Source: Cyclobacteriaceae bacterium (lineage in GTDB: Bacteria > Bacteroidota > Bacteroidia > Cytophagales > Cyclobacteriaceae). From it: a DNA stretch of 64,000 nucleotides. The translations under genes and the position numbers were made by a program. The notes under the pieces are model-generated. The model searched no databases, had not been told where the DNA came from, and was given only the letters and a program-made list of their open reading frames with translations. Of this stretch, positions 1 to 9,288 are shown piece after piece; the stretch's first letter is position 1, and every line of letters starts with the position of its first letter. The DNA lies in the NCBI GenBank assembly GCA_028284125.1, contig JANQSI010000001.1:248001-312000 (forward strand). Reading direction: 5' to 3'.

Positions 1-1802
1 AATCCAACAGTTGGATCAACCCATGGCTGTTCACCTACATAAAATTGGGAGAAGGAGTTAGTCAAAATGAATTTGAATCCAAACTACCAGAAATGGTTGA
101 AACGTACGGAATGGCTAGTATTTTGAGCCTTCTTAATATCAGCGCTGAAGACTATCCCGAATCTGGAAACGACTTTAAATACTTCCTCCAGCCAGTAGAA
201 GACATTCACTTGAAATCCAATCTTTCAGTAGAAATAAGACCAAACAGTGATATCACTTATGTCTATTTATTGATTGCGGTTGTTGGATTTATTCTAATCA
301 TTTCCTGTATCAATTTTATCAACCTTGCTACTGCACGCTCAGCAGAACGAGCCAAAGAAGTGGGTGTACGAAAAGTATTGGGGAGCAGACGCGCATTGTT
401 GATCAGGCAATTCCTGACAGAATCCAACTTAATTTCATTCATTGCTTTGGCGTTATCCATCGGCCTCACTATCCTGGTCTTACCAAAATTCAATGGGTTA
501 GTTGAAAAAGAGCTAAGTCTTCAGGTGATTACTGATCCTATGGTAGCGCTTGGGCTTTTGGCAGGCATCCTTTTCATCGGTACGCTTGCCGGTTTGTACC
601 CTGCATTAGTGATTTCCTCCATTAACTCTGCATTAGTGTTGAAAGGAAAATACAACACCAGTTCCAAGGGAGTGTGGCTAAGAAATTCACTAATTGTTTT
701 CCAATTTTTTATCTCCATAAGCATGATCTCTGGGATGTTAATGTTGAACAAACAAATGCGCTTCATGGAAAATAAACAGCTTGGTTTCAACAAGGAAAAT
801 GTGATCGCAATTGATCAAGCGCAGGAGTTGGGTCAACGTCAGCAAGCATTCAAAAATGAACTTCTAAATCTAGAAGGTGTGGAAAAAGTTAGCTACTCCT
901 TTGCACTTCCGGGAAATTTCATTGGGAACTTAATTGTAAATTCAGAGGATCCTGACATCCCACAGGTAAGGACTTTTACTGTTAGCGTAGATGATGATTA
1001 CATTCAAACGTTGGAAATGGAGATAGTGGCGGGAAGGGCATTTTCACCTGATTTTAGCGATTCGCTAAACGTAATCGTAAATGAAACTGCGGCTTTTTTG
1101 CTTGGATACGACGATCCTGTTGGCAGAAAAATATACAACCCAAGTCCAGGTTCTAATCAAAGCCCTGAACTTACTATCGTTGGTGTGGTTAAGGATTATC
1201 ACCATCAATCGCTTCATTCAGAGATACCACCAATGATCATGTTCAATGTACCTCAGCAGGCCACTTTGCCCAGGATTGGAATAAAGGTGAGTGGGAACAA
1301 TAATTTGTCCCTTCTAAAAAACATTGAAGATCGATGGAAAGCTTTTGACATTGAGCGACCTATTTCTTATGGCTTCCTGGAAGATCGATTAAGTGCACTT
1401 TATGAGTCTGATCAGCAAACTGGGAAAATATTCACGCTTTTCACAGCAGTAACTATTATCATGGCATGCGTCGGATTATTTGGATTAGCAGCTTACGTTA
1501 CTCAACAACGAACGAAAGAAATTGGTGTGAGAAAAGTACTTGGTGCTTCTATTGGAAATATCATCCTGCTTCTCTCGGTCAACTTTACCAAACTGATTCT
1601 GCTGTCATTCCTAATTTCAGTTCCACTTGTCTATTTCGGGATCGGTGAATGGCTGGGAAGTTTTGCTTATCACACCAACATTGATCCTTTGACCTTGCTC
1701 GGAGCTGGTATTCTAACCATCATCCTTGCCTGGCTTACGATCAGCTATTATTCCATTAAGATTGCGATGCTTAATCCTGTGAATAGCTTGAGAAGCGAAT
1801 AA
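1..1802 (+). CDS. ABC transporter permease, FtsX/MacB type (5' end outside window)
   Basis: This is the C-terminal ~600 residues of a membrane permease of the COG0577 (MacB/FtsX) family, which in Cytophagales is usually about 800 residues. The reading frame is open to the left edge (from base 3, encoding SNSWINPWLFTY), so the gene starts outside the window and the TTG at base 45 is not a real start. Two FtsX modules are visible. The first has a membrane segment near base 260-330 followed by the signature NLATARSAERAKEVGVRKVL. The second has QQRTKEIGVRKVLGAS near base 1500-1545. A periplasmic core domain lies between them and two or three hydrophobic helices close the protein. No ATP-binding subunit is visible beside it. 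The family normally works with a LolD/MacB-like ATPase; the substrate cannot be told. It resembles the permeases at 5.5, 14.5 and 53.8 kb. Confidence 0.93.
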   Translation, partial: SNSWINPWLFTYIKLGEGVSQNEFESKLPEMVETYGMASILSLLNISAEDYPESGNDFKYFLQPVEDIHLKSNLSVEIRPNSDITYVYLLIAVVGFILIISCINFINLATARSAERAKEVGVRKVLGSRRALLIRQFLTESNLISFIALALSIGLTILVLPKFNGLVEKELSLQVITDPMVALGLLAGILFIGTLAGLYPALVISSINSALVLKGKYNTSSKGVWLRNSLIVFQFFISISMISGMLMLNKQMRFMENKQLGFNKENVIAIDQAQELGQRQQAFKNELLNLEGVEKVSYSFALPGNFIGNLIVNSEDPDIPQVRTFTVSVDDDYIQTLEMEIVAGRAFSPDFSDSLNVIVNETAAFLLGYDDPVGRKIYNPSPGSNQSPELTIVGVVKDYHHQSLHSEIPPMIMFNVPQQATLPRIGIKVSGNNNLSLLKNIEDRWKAFDIERPISYGFLEDRLSALYESDQQTGKIFTLFTAVTIIMACVGLFGLAAYVTQQRTKEIGVRKVLGASIGNIILLLSVNFTKLILLSFLISVPLVYFGIGEWLGSFAYHTNIDPLTLLGAGILTIILAWLTISYYSIKIAMLNPVNSLRSE

Positions 1803-1853
1803 GGGAGATTTAAGATTTTTGGTTCTTGGATTAAGAGATTTCAGACTCAACTA

Positions 1854-2123
1854 CTACTTAAACATTGCCTCAAAAGCTCTCCGGATTTCTGTAGCAGCTT
1901 CGTTGAGATGAATTTTGGCGTGCTCCCATTTTTCGCCACTGCTTGAAGAATAGTCTTTGAAGTCCTCTTCGAGTTTATCCTTTTTCTTTTTTAGATCCTG
2001 AATCTTTTTTTCAGCCTCTTCAGAAACGTTGCTTCCGGCTCTCTTAGTCTCTTCTATTAGTTGATCCATTTTCTTGCCTAGCTCGGCAAGGATCTCTTCT
2101 ACTTTTCCTTTATCGTCATTCAT
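1854..2123 (-). CDS. Small charged coiled-coil protein, unknown function
   Basis: An 89-residue, highly charged (Lys/Glu-rich) protein without signal peptide or membrane segment. Residues 1-60 form a likely helical coiled coil with long runs of E/K and hydrophobic residues at heptad-like spacing. The C-terminal third (EKWEHAKIHLNEAATEIRRA) also looks helical. The overall style resembles small cytoplasmic helical-bundle or stress-type proteins, but I do not recognise a family. It converges on the permease to its left with a 51-bp gap and lies 25 bp downstream of the glycosidase gene on the same strand, so the two may be co-transcribed. The clear start codon and the protein-like composition make a real gene likely. 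Confidence 0.7.
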   Translation of the reverse strand: MNDDKGKVEEILAELGKKMDQLIEETKRAGSNVSEEAEKKIQDLKKKKDKLEEDFKDYSSSSGEKWEHAKIHLNEAATEIRRAFEAMFK

Positions 2124-2148
2124 ATGTTAGATCGGTTGAGATCACAAA

Positions 2149-3159
2149 TTAACTGCTTTTTCCGTACCATTTGGCAATGATCTTTTCCGCTGGTTTTCCC
2201 TGAGGCGTGAATCGTGTTTTGTTTCGCTCCGCACCGCGAGTGGTCAGATGCCATTTCCATAGAAAACCTCCTGCAAACCAGGACTCATTCCATATCGATT
2301 GAAACGTCGCTTCATAGGCTTTGCTCTGGATCTCCATGTCAGCATTTTCGTGTGCTTTATCAACTTCCCAATGCTTACCTGCTCCTCCTTTAACACTTTG
2401 AAAACCGTACTCAGTGAATAGGATTGGCTTCCTCCATTTTTTGGAAAAGGTTTCCAATTCTTCTCTTAGTGGATTCCAGCCAGCTTTAATTTCATCCAAG
2501 GAAGGACTATCTCCTTCAGCCAAAGGAAAATAGGAATCTATGCCGATATAATCGACCTCATCCCACCAAGTGATGTTCATGAAATTGTCCCAGTTGGATG
2601 CGTAAGTGATCTTTCCTGAATATTCTTTTTTGATCTTCTTGATCAAGCCGCGCCAGAATTCAGGACGCTCCTTAGCAGGAGTTCGATATTCCGTTCCGAT
2701 GCATAGCATTTCGACGTTTAATGAATCAGCTATCTGGGCATGGTGTAAAATGTAACTGGAAAAATCCTGCTCCCATTTTTTCCATTCTTCTTCAGTTGAA
2801 AGTTTGTAATCTCCGGTCCACCCCTCTCCCATCACCCAGACATGTGGTTTGAGCATTACCTTCAATCCATTTTTCCTGGAGCTTTTTATCAATTCACAAG
2901 TACCTTCTGTTTTTTCGCCCCACCATTGCCGATCATGATCGAATGTCACTTGTCCTTGTCCGGGTCTTGAAAAACCATAAGGAATGACCGAAACCCATCC
3001 GGCATTGATCCGCTTGACCTCACTCACTTTATCTGAAGGAATTTCTCGTGGTGGAGAAACCAGGCTCACACCATTGATCTTTTCTTCTGATTCAGACGGG
3101 ATAAATACTAAGGCAGAAATACCAATCAGAAGAACAAAACTTAAAGCGAAAAGGCGCAT
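2149..3159 (-). CDS. Secreted glycoside hydrolase, GH113-like TIM barrel
   Basis: A 336-residue exported protein. I place the start at the ATG ending at 3159 because it opens a good signal peptide (MRLFALSFVLLIGISALVF); a longer frame from 3264 would put 35 unsuitable residues before it. The mature part looks like a (beta/alpha)8 glycosidase of the GH113 mannanase-like group: INGVSLVSPP at the barrel start, KPHVWVMGEGWTG, LCIGTEY (candidate acid/base Glu), ASNWDNF, YIGIDSYFPL, and ILFTEYGF (candidate nucleophile Glu), then FLWKW near the end. GH113 enzymes cleave beta-mannans, but many Bacteroidota homologues are untested, so substrate is inference. No SusC/SusD pair or other polysaccharide genes are adjacent; it stands alone with the small coiled-coil gene downstream. 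Confidence 0.85.
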   Translation of the reverse strand: MRLFALSFVLLIGISALVFIPSESEEKINGVSLVSPPREIPSDKVSEVKRINAGWVSVIPYGFSRPGQGQVTFDHDRQWWGEKTEGTCELIKSSRKNGLKVMLKPHVWVMGEGWTGDYKLSTEEEWKKWEQDFSSYILHHAQIADSLNVEMLCIGTEYRTPAKERPEFWRGLIKKIKKEYSGKITYASNWDNFMNITWWDEVDYIGIDSYFPLAEGDSPSLDEIKAGWNPLREELETFSKKWRKPILFTEYGFQSVKGGAGKHWEVDKAHENADMEIQSKAYEATFQSIWNESWFAGGFLWKWHLTTRGAERNKTRFTPQGKPAEKIIAKWYGKSS

Positions 3160-3360
3160 GGGATAAAGATACGGGAAGTGCGGGGATTGGTTGGGTTGTA
3201 GATGACCTCCAATTATCTGACTAAAATAAGTAATTGCTATTATCTTACTATTATTTGAAAGCAAGTATCGATTTTCAGAAAAGAGCTTACGAGGGTTAAT
3301 AGCAAAGTATTTGATTTTGCTTTTATGTAATTGTCATTAGTAATAGAAAAATAAAAAGAG

Positions 3361-4386
3361 ATGATTAGCTCTAGATTACTTATAATTTTTGTCTATTCCA
3401 TTTCAGCACTATTTCTAAAACATAAACTAGTTGCTCAAGAGCAAGAACCTAAATTAAACAGAGAAGAAATCTCTATTGCTATTGACTCTATCAGCAACAA
3501 ACTTCAATTAAACTATGTGTTTCCAGATGTTGCGAATAAGATGGCGCAAGTTCTTAATGCAAATTTGAAAGAGGGAATATACGACTCGACAGTTCATCCA
3601 AAAGCATTTGCTAAGCAACTTACAGAGGACCTACAAACGGTGAGTAAGGACAAACATTTGAGGGTGATTTATAATCCGTCAATAATAGCCAGAGAAAATT
3701 CTATGACTGATGAGGATCGAGCGAATGAAGAAACTGAATGGATCAAAACATTAGTACAGCATTTAAAACGTGACAATTATGGATTTAGGGAAGTCAAAAT
3801 TTTAGAGGGCAATATTGGATATCTAGACTTACGTGAATTTGTAGATCCCAAATATGGAGGGGAAACGTTAACAGCAGCCATGTATGTCCTTAGTAATACT
3901 CAAGCATTGATCCTTGACTTGCGTCAGAATGATGGAGGTCATCCTGCCATGGTTCAGCTTCTTTCCAGCTACTTTTTTTCGTCCGAACCAGTGCATCTTT
4001 CGAATCATTACAACCGACCAAAAGATGAGCTAACCCAATCATGGACACTACCATTTGTACCCGGAAAAAGACTATCAGATGTGGATTTATATATCCTTAC
4101 TAGTAACGAGACTTTTTCAGCAGCTGAAGCATTTAGCTATCTTATGAAACACCTAGGAAGGGCAACTGTTGTTGGACAGCAAACTTCTGGTGGTGCGCAC
4201 CTAACTGGGTCAGTCATTGCTACTGACAAGTTTTATGTGAGAATACCCCAAGGTCGACCTACCAGTCCTGCAACTAATTCAAATTGGGAAGGCACTGGTG
4301 TATTTCCAGATATTGATATTGGGATAAATGATGCATTAGAGATCGCTTATGAAATTGCGCTTGAAAGATTGAAAAATAAAAAATAA
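3361..4386 (+). CDS. S41 family peptidase (tail-specific/IRBP-like), exported
   Basis: A 341-residue protein with an N-terminal hydrophobic export signal (LLIIFVYSISALFL, then KHKLVAQ). Residues ~30-110 look like the S41 N-terminal helical region (NREEISIAIDSISNKLQLNYVFP). The protease core follows: GNIGYLDLREFVDP, ALILDLRQNDGGHP, and the nucleophile region LTSNETFSAAEAF, with VVGQQTSGGAH after it. No PDZ domain is evident, as in the IRBP-like branch. It is short for the family but complete. It probably acts in the periplasm or on the surface, cleaving unstructured C-termini. It is one of three S41 peptidases in the window, and this one has no clear operon partner. Confidence 0.88.
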   Translation: MISSRLLIIFVYSISALFLKHKLVAQEQEPKLNREEISIAIDSISNKLQLNYVFPDVANKMAQVLNANLKEGIYDSTVHPKAFAKQLTEDLQTVSKDKHLRVIYNPSIIARENSMTDEDRANEETEWIKTLVQHLKRDNYGFREVKILEGNIGYLDLREFVDPKYGGETLTAAMYVLSNTQALILDLRQNDGGHPAMVQLLSSYFFSSEPVHLSNHYNRPKDELTQSWTLPFVPGKRLSDVDLYILTSNETFSAAEAFSYLMKHLGRATVVGQQTSGGAHLTGSVIATDKFYVRIPQGRPTSPATNSNWEGTGVFPDIDIGINDALEIAYEIALERLKNKK

Positions 4387-4479
4387 AGTAGATAACAGCA
4401 GATAACGGAATTAATTCACAAGAGAAGAGTCCCCTAAACATCCAATAGTTCCTTCACTGTAGTATTTAGTCCATTAGCT

Positions 4480-5064
4480 ATGATCGACGAACTAATAAAA
4501 TACTTTGAAAGCTATGTTCCTCTTGAAAATCAGGAAAAGGATTTTATTCGAGAAAATATTGAAGTCAGAGAGGTAGCTAAAAATGCTTTTCTTCTTCGTG
4601 AAGGTGAAATTTCAACCGAGTTCTTTTTTGTATTCAAAGGAGGAATCAGACTGTTTTACACCAACAATACAATTGAAAAAACGGCCTTTTTCTATTTTGA
4701 AAATACGTTTGTCAGTTCTTATGAAAGCTTTACAAAACAGCAACCAGCGAAACATAATTTGCAAGCCGTTGAAGATTCAACAGTAGCTGTCATCTCATTT
4801 CAAGTTGCTTATCGTATCATAGAACTGTTTCCAAAGTTCGAATTTCTTGCAAGAATGATGATGGAAGAAGAGTTAATCGTGTACCAGGAGATCATTTCCT
4901 CATTCGTTACACTATCAGTCGAAGAGCGTTACATAAAAATGCTGAAGTCAAATAATCAAATTCTCAATCGTATTCCACAACATCAATTGGCTACCTATTT
5001 GGGAGTTACTGCAGAGACTTTAAGCAGAATTAGAAAACGCATTATATCAAAAGATATTTCTTGA
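4480..5064 (+). CDS. Crp/Fnr family transcriptional regulator
   Basis: A 194-residue protein with the cNMP-binding beta-barrel fold in residues ~20-120 (FLLREGEISTEFFFVFKGGI, then SYESFTKQQPA). A long dimerisation helix follows, and a short C-terminal helix-turn-helix (IPQHQLATYLGVTAETLSRI). The phosphate-binding Arg-Ser signature of true cAMP receptors is not evident, which is usual for the Bacteroidota versions; ligand unknown. The next gene, a DUF2834 membrane protein, begins 59 bp later on the same strand and may be its target or partner. The gene lies about 93 bp after the S41 peptidase stop codon. Confidence 0.92.
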   Translation: MIDELIKYFESYVPLENQEKDFIRENIEVREVAKNAFLLREGEISTEFFFVFKGGIRLFYTNNTIEKTAFFYFENTFVSSYESFTKQQPAKHNLQAVEDSTVAVISFQVAYRIIELFPKFEFLARMMMEEELIVYQEIISSFVTLSVEERYIKMLKSNNQILNRIPQHQLATYLGVTAETLSRIRKRIISKDIS

Positions 5065-5123
5065 CAATCGTCAATGACTTAATTGTCTGAACCTTAGTTT
5101 TTTTGGCTAAAAAAGAAAGAGCC

Positions 5124-5453
5124 ATGAAACGCAAGTATCTATTTTTAACCATAATCGGAACCATTCTTCCCAACATATTCGTCACGCTGGAATCAATAAA
5201 TTCAGGAAACTACTTACTCTATGCTGATCCATTGGCCACATTCAGTGGAATGTTTGTCAATAACATATCTGCAGCGTTTGTAACAGATTTACTTTTTATT
5301 GTCGTTCTATTTTTAGTTTGGTCATATAAGGAGGCTCGAAAACACCAAATGAAAAATTGGGTTTGGACATGGGTGTACGCTTTTGCTTTCGGAATAGCAG
5401 GTGGGTTGCCACTATTCCTATACTTGAGAGAAAAAAGTATAAGCCCTAGCTAG
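5124..5453 (+). CDS. DUF2834 family small membrane protein
   Basis: A 109-residue protein with three predicted membrane helices: residues ~5-22 (LFLTIIGTILPNIFV), ~48-68 (AAFVTDLLFIVVLFLVW), and ~80-100 (WVYAFAFGIAGGLPLFLYL). The pattern and the ending GLPLFLYLRE match DUF2834 proteins. The start is taken at ATG 5124 (MKRKYLF); an upstream TTG at 5103 would add seven charged residues and is less likely. Function unknown. It sits directly behind the Crp/Fnr regulator and converges on the large permease gene with 19 bp between stop codons. Confidence 0.82.
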   Translation: MKRKYLFLTIIGTILPNIFVTLESINSGNYLLYADPLATFSGMFVNNISAAFVTDLLFIVVLFLVWSYKEARKHQMKNWVWTWVYAFAFGIAGGLPLFLYLREKSISPS

Positions 5454-5472
5454 TACTCATCATCTCATTGCA

Positions 5473-7923
5473 TCACTCATATTTCAACGCTTTCACCGGA
5501 TTAGAAGTGGAAGCTTTGGCCACTTGATAAGCGATAGCAGAAGCTGCTACCAAGACGATAATCACAAATGAAAGCAGGAATGGCCAGACGCTCATCTCAG
5601 TTCTAAAGGCAAAGCCATCCAACCAATCGGTAAACACATACCAGCAAATAGGCCAAGCAATCAGGTTGGCGATTAGAATCAATCCGAAGATGTCTTTACT
5701 CAAAAGCACAACGATACTTTGAATACTTGAACCAAGTACCTTTCTAATTCCCAATTCTTTTGTTCGTTGCTGAATTGAGTAAGATGATAATCCAACAAGT
5801 CCAAGGATTGCAACCAAAATCGTCAAGCCGGAGAAAAAAGAAAGTAACCGGCCAAATTCCAACTCAGTCTTGTACTGCGCATCAAAACTTTCTCGTAGAA
5901 AATGATAGTTGAATGGATTTCCCGGGAAGAAATTAAACCATTGATTTCTCACCAAGTCTATGGTATTGGAAAGTTCGCTCATTCCCATACCAATTGTGTT
6001 TAGTTGGATGGAATAGAAATTTGAAGCGTTTTCATTTCTGAACATGATCACCGGGCTGAAATCATTCTTAAGCGACTGCTGATTGAAATTTTTTAATACA
6101 CCGGCAATTCGCCATTTTCTTGATTCAGGATTACTCGGATCTCCGGAAGTGATGGACTTTCCGATGGCATGCTCTGCACTGTCAAATTCGAAAAGCTCAG
6201 CGGCTGCTTCATTGATCATTATTACGCCTTGATCGGTATCATTGAAGTTTCGTCCAGCAGCAAATTCCATCTCATAGTTCACAGCAAAATCATTATCAAA
6301 CGAATTAATGTAGCAGAACTTTCTATCCGCTTCAGGGTTGTCAACTCGCGTAAACCAGGTTGCTGAGTTATACTCTTTTCCCGGAATACTTTGTGTAGCA
6401 GTCACCCCTTTAATTGCTGGTAACTGTAGCAGTGAGTTTTTGAAAGCGTTGTATTTTGAGTTATAAGTGGAATCCGAAACCATCGGCCCTTTCAAGACCA
6501 GCTTATCATCTATGCTCATTCCAAGCTGTTGATTTCTCATATAGGTGATTTGTGTGTAGATGATGATCGTGCCAATGATCAAACATACAGAACTTGCAAA
6601 TTGAAAAATCACCAAGCCTTTTCTCAGGAAAATTCCTTTACGATTAGTAGCCAATTTTCCTTTCAAAACAGAAACCGGATGATAGGAAGAAAGTACCATT
6701 GCTGGGTAAAATCCGCTCAATAAGGATGAAGCAGCCCAAATGATTAAAACAGCCAACCAAAACCAGGGCTGTACAAAAACATTGACATTTTGAAGTTTAG
6801 TGGCCCCCAAATCATCTAGAAAAGGTTGGACGAGTAAAACAATCGCAAGGCTAAAAGCAATGGCGAAGAAATTAACAACAAATGATTCGGTCATGTACTG
6901 CGAAATCAGCCGTGACTTATTGGCACCAATAACTTTTCGAACTCCAATTTCTTTTGCCCGCTCCATCGCCCGAGCTGTGGCCAGATTGACATAATTTACC
7001 AAAGCAATCAAAAGGATCAGGAATCCGACAATGGACATGTAATCCACAATCTGGGCATCTCCATTGATTTCAGCCTCATGCTCAATATGTGAATGAAGAT
7101 GAATGTCATTCAGCGAAATCATCCCAAACTTCAATACCACATCCTGCTCAGCCAACCTTCTTCCACCAACAAACTCCATGACAAAATCAGGAAATTTTGC
7201 ACGTAAAAGATCTGGTTCGGTTCCTGGTGTGGTTCGAATGAATAGGTGCCCATGAAAAACCTGGAGGTTGTCCTCAGACCAATAGCTAGGCATAATCACT
7301 GAAAGCGTCGAATGGGACAGCAAAAGATTGATCTGCATGTGGGAATTTGGCGGAGTATCTTTCATCACTCCTGTAATCATGTAATTCTCATCCCTTCCCT
7401 TTCTTATTGTTTTTCCAATTGGGCTTTCATCACCAAAGTATTTCTTGGCCATACTTTCAGTGATAACTGCCGTGAACTGATCATTAAGTGCCGTACCTGG
7501 ATCACCTTCCAATAAATCATAGGTAAAAATCTCGAAAAAAGAAGGATCTGCGAAGTAAACATCTTCTTCCTCAAAGAAGTTATCCTCATATCTGATAAGC
7601 GCCCTGGAGGTGATCAAACTTGCCGGACGCATTCGAACGTAATCAATCACCTCTGGAAATTGTTCCACCATTAAAGGTCCAACACCCGAATACGTCAATA
7701 CTGTATTGAATGACTCTACACCTCCTTTTTCCTTGGAATAACTGATTCGATAAATGTCATCTCTGTTTTCATGGAAATCATTGTAGCTGGTTTCAAAAGT
7801 GACATATTGAAGAATGAGCAATGCACCCGCCATTCCTGTTGCCAACCCGAAAATATTTAAGGAAGAATGTAGCTTGTTTTTGACAGTGCTGCGAAATGCA
7901 CTTATAATGTAGTTTTTGAGCAT
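5473..7923 (-). CDS. ABC transporter permease, FtsX/MacB type, full length
   Basis: An 816-residue permease with the complete two-module layout. An N-terminal helix (SSLNIFGLATGMAGALLILQ) is followed by a periplasmic MacB core domain (~50-280). Three helices around residues 290-420 carry NLATARAMERAKEIGVRKVI. A second helix near 430-460 is followed by a second core domain and a last FtsX helical block with QQRTKELGIRKVLGSSI. It begins MLKNYIISAFRSTVKN and ends NPVKALKYE, both typical of this paralogous family. No ATPase gene is nearby; the likely energising partner is a separately encoded MacB/LolD-type ATPase. Substrate unknown (export of lipoprotein, peptide or antibiotic are possibilities). 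Confidence 0.95.
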   Translation of the reverse strand: MLKNYIISAFRSTVKNKLHSSLNIFGLATGMAGALLILQYVTFETSYNDFHENRDDIYRISYSKEKGGVESFNTVLTYSGVGPLMVEQFPEVIDYVRMRPASLITSRALIRYEDNFFEEEDVYFADPSFFEIFTYDLLEGDPGTALNDQFTAVITESMAKKYFGDESPIGKTIRKGRDENYMITGVMKDTPPNSHMQINLLLSHSTLSVIMPSYWSEDNLQVFHGHLFIRTTPGTEPDLLRAKFPDFVMEFVGGRRLAEQDVVLKFGMISLNDIHLHSHIEHEAEINGDAQIVDYMSIVGFLILLIALVNYVNLATARAMERAKEIGVRKVIGANKSRLISQYMTESFVVNFFAIAFSLAIVLLVQPFLDDLGATKLQNVNVFVQPWFWLAVLIIWAASSLLSGFYPAMVLSSYHPVSVLKGKLATNRKGIFLRKGLVIFQFASSVCLIIGTIIIYTQITYMRNQQLGMSIDDKLVLKGPMVSDSTYNSKYNAFKNSLLQLPAIKGVTATQSIPGKEYNSATWFTRVDNPEADRKFCYINSFDNDFAVNYEMEFAAGRNFNDTDQGVIMINEAAAELFEFDSAEHAIGKSITSGDPSNPESRKWRIAGVLKNFNQQSLKNDFSPVIMFRNENASNFYSIQLNTIGMGMSELSNTIDLVRNQWFNFFPGNPFNYHFLRESFDAQYKTELEFGRLLSFFSGLTILVAILGLVGLSSYSIQQRTKELGIRKVLGSSIQSIVVLLSKDIFGLILIANLIAWPICWYVFTDWLDGFAFRTEMSVWPFLLSFVIIVLVAASAIAYQVAKASTSNPVKALKYE

Positions 7924-8111
7924 GACCTTAGACCTTTATTTGATATATCAAAATAGATTCAGAACTTGTTAAGCCCAAGCTATTTTACTTGAACGGTTGT
8001 TGAAGGTCATACTCTGTATTTGATCAACAGTTACTCAAAGCTCTCTTTTTTCAAAAAGTGAATTAAAGGTACCTTTTGTACATTCACATAATACTCAACC
8101 AAGAACATGCC

Positions 8112-9215
8112 ATGAAAGAACGAATGCTTTCCATCGATGTACTTCGTGGAATGACCATTTTTTTAATGATTATCGTTAACACCCCTGGATCTTGGGCTTA
8201 CGTTTGGGCGCCATTAAAACATGCAAAGTGGCACGGAGCTACTCCAACGGATTTGGTTTTTCCAAGTTTCCTCTTCGTCATTGGACTATCTATGGCATTT
8301 TCCCTAAAAAGTTCTCTTGAAGAATCGTCCGTATCGAAAGATCTTTTGTTGAAAATCCTGAGGCGTGCAGCGCTCATCTTCTTGATTGGTTTATTGCTCA
8401 ATTGGTTTCCATTCTACTACAAGCACATTTCCAACCTCAGAATTTTTGGTGTTTTGCAACGAATCGCTTTAGCCTATTTATTGGCTGGCTTAGCGATTTC
8501 TTTTTTTAGAAAAAACCATCTTATTCACATCGCTGCTCTGGCATTTCTGATCCTTCATTGGTGGATATTGCTATTCTTTGGTGGAGCTGATCCTTACTCT
8601 TTGGAAGGAAACATAAGTGGGCCAATTGACCTTTACTTTTTCAGTGAATCTCACATCTATAAAGGATTTGGAATTCGTTTCGATCCTGAAGGCCTGTTGG
8701 GAACGCTGAGCAGTGGAGCACATATCATGATCGGTTTCTTGATAGCCAAAAAACTCATTTTAGGGAATGAAGCCAATCTTTCCATGGTGAGAAAACTGAT
8801 TCTCTATTCCGTGACCATGCTTCTTGTAGGTACGTTATGGAGTCCATACTACCCCATTAATAAGCCACTATGGACAGGTTCATACGTTTTGTACACCTGT
8901 GGGATTCTCGGGCTTTTTCTCGCCTTCTTAATTTGGCTGATTGATATTACTGGAATCAAAAAGTGGACACATCCTTTCAGAGTATTTGGTCTCAACCCAC
9001 TAGTAAGCTTTGTTTTTTCCATCCTTTTGGTAAAGGTATTTCTCTACATTTTCAGATTCGAAAATGGAAATCTATATGGTCTTGCTTATAAAGGCTTTTT
9101 CCAACCGGTTTTTGGCAACTATCTCGGAAGCTTCCTTTTTGCACTCGTGTTCACAGGAATCATTTGGTTCTTTTCATTCTTACTTTATCGAAAAGGGAAA
9201 GTTGTTAAAATATAG
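8112..9215 (+). CDS. Heparan-alpha-glucosaminide N-acetyltransferase-like membrane protein (DUF5009/COG4299)
   Basis: A 367-residue integral membrane protein with about ten helices. The diagnostic N-terminus is ERMLSIDVLRGMTIFLMIIV, followed by TDLVFPSFLFVIGLSMAFS. Both are hallmarks of the family that includes human HGSNAT, whose enzyme moves an acetyl group from cytoplasmic acetyl-CoA across the membrane onto a sugar. VFGLNPLVSFVFS near the C-terminus also fits. The start is placed at ATG 8112, so that the ERMLSIDVLRG block is at the N-terminus; an upstream ATG at 8076 adds 12 residues. In Bacteroidota this gene often lies with glycan-degradation loci, but here it is flanked by a permease and an S41 peptidase. 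The exact acceptor is unknown. Confidence 0.9.
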   Translation: MKERMLSIDVLRGMTIFLMIIVNTPGSWAYVWAPLKHAKWHGATPTDLVFPSFLFVIGLSMAFSLKSSLEESSVSKDLLLKILRRAALIFLIGLLLNWFPFYYKHISNLRIFGVLQRIALAYLLAGLAISFFRKNHLIHIAALAFLILHWWILLFFGGADPYSLEGNISGPIDLYFFSESHIYKGFGIRFDPEGLLGTLSSGAHIMIGFLIAKKLILGNEANLSMVRKLILYSVTMLLVGTLWSPYYPINKPLWTGSYVLYTCGILGLFLAFLIWLIDITGIKKWTHPFRVFGLNPLVSFVFSILLVKVFLYIFRFENGNLYGLAYKGFFQPVFGNYLGSFLFALVFTGIIWFFSFLLYRKGKVVKI

Positions 9216-9228
9216 GAAGAGATGACAT

Positions 9229-9245
9229 TTGACAGTTAATGTCAA
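9229..9245. promoter_or_regulatory. Small inverted repeat between acyltransferase and S41 peptidase genes
   Basis: TTGACA-GTTAA-TGTCAA is a perfect 6-bp palindrome with a 5-base loop, 44 bp ahead of the S41 start. It could be an operator or part of a weak hairpin; no T-run follows, so a terminator is unlikely. Arms this short can arise by chance. Confidence 0.25.
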
Positions 9246-9288
9246 TTCTTGCTGACTTAGTTTTAATCAAATTAGGTTACAAACGAAT

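Noticed and set aside
3160-3264. Extended N-terminus of the GH113-like protein
   Set aside because: The extra 35 residues would come before an otherwise clean signal peptide starting at 3159.
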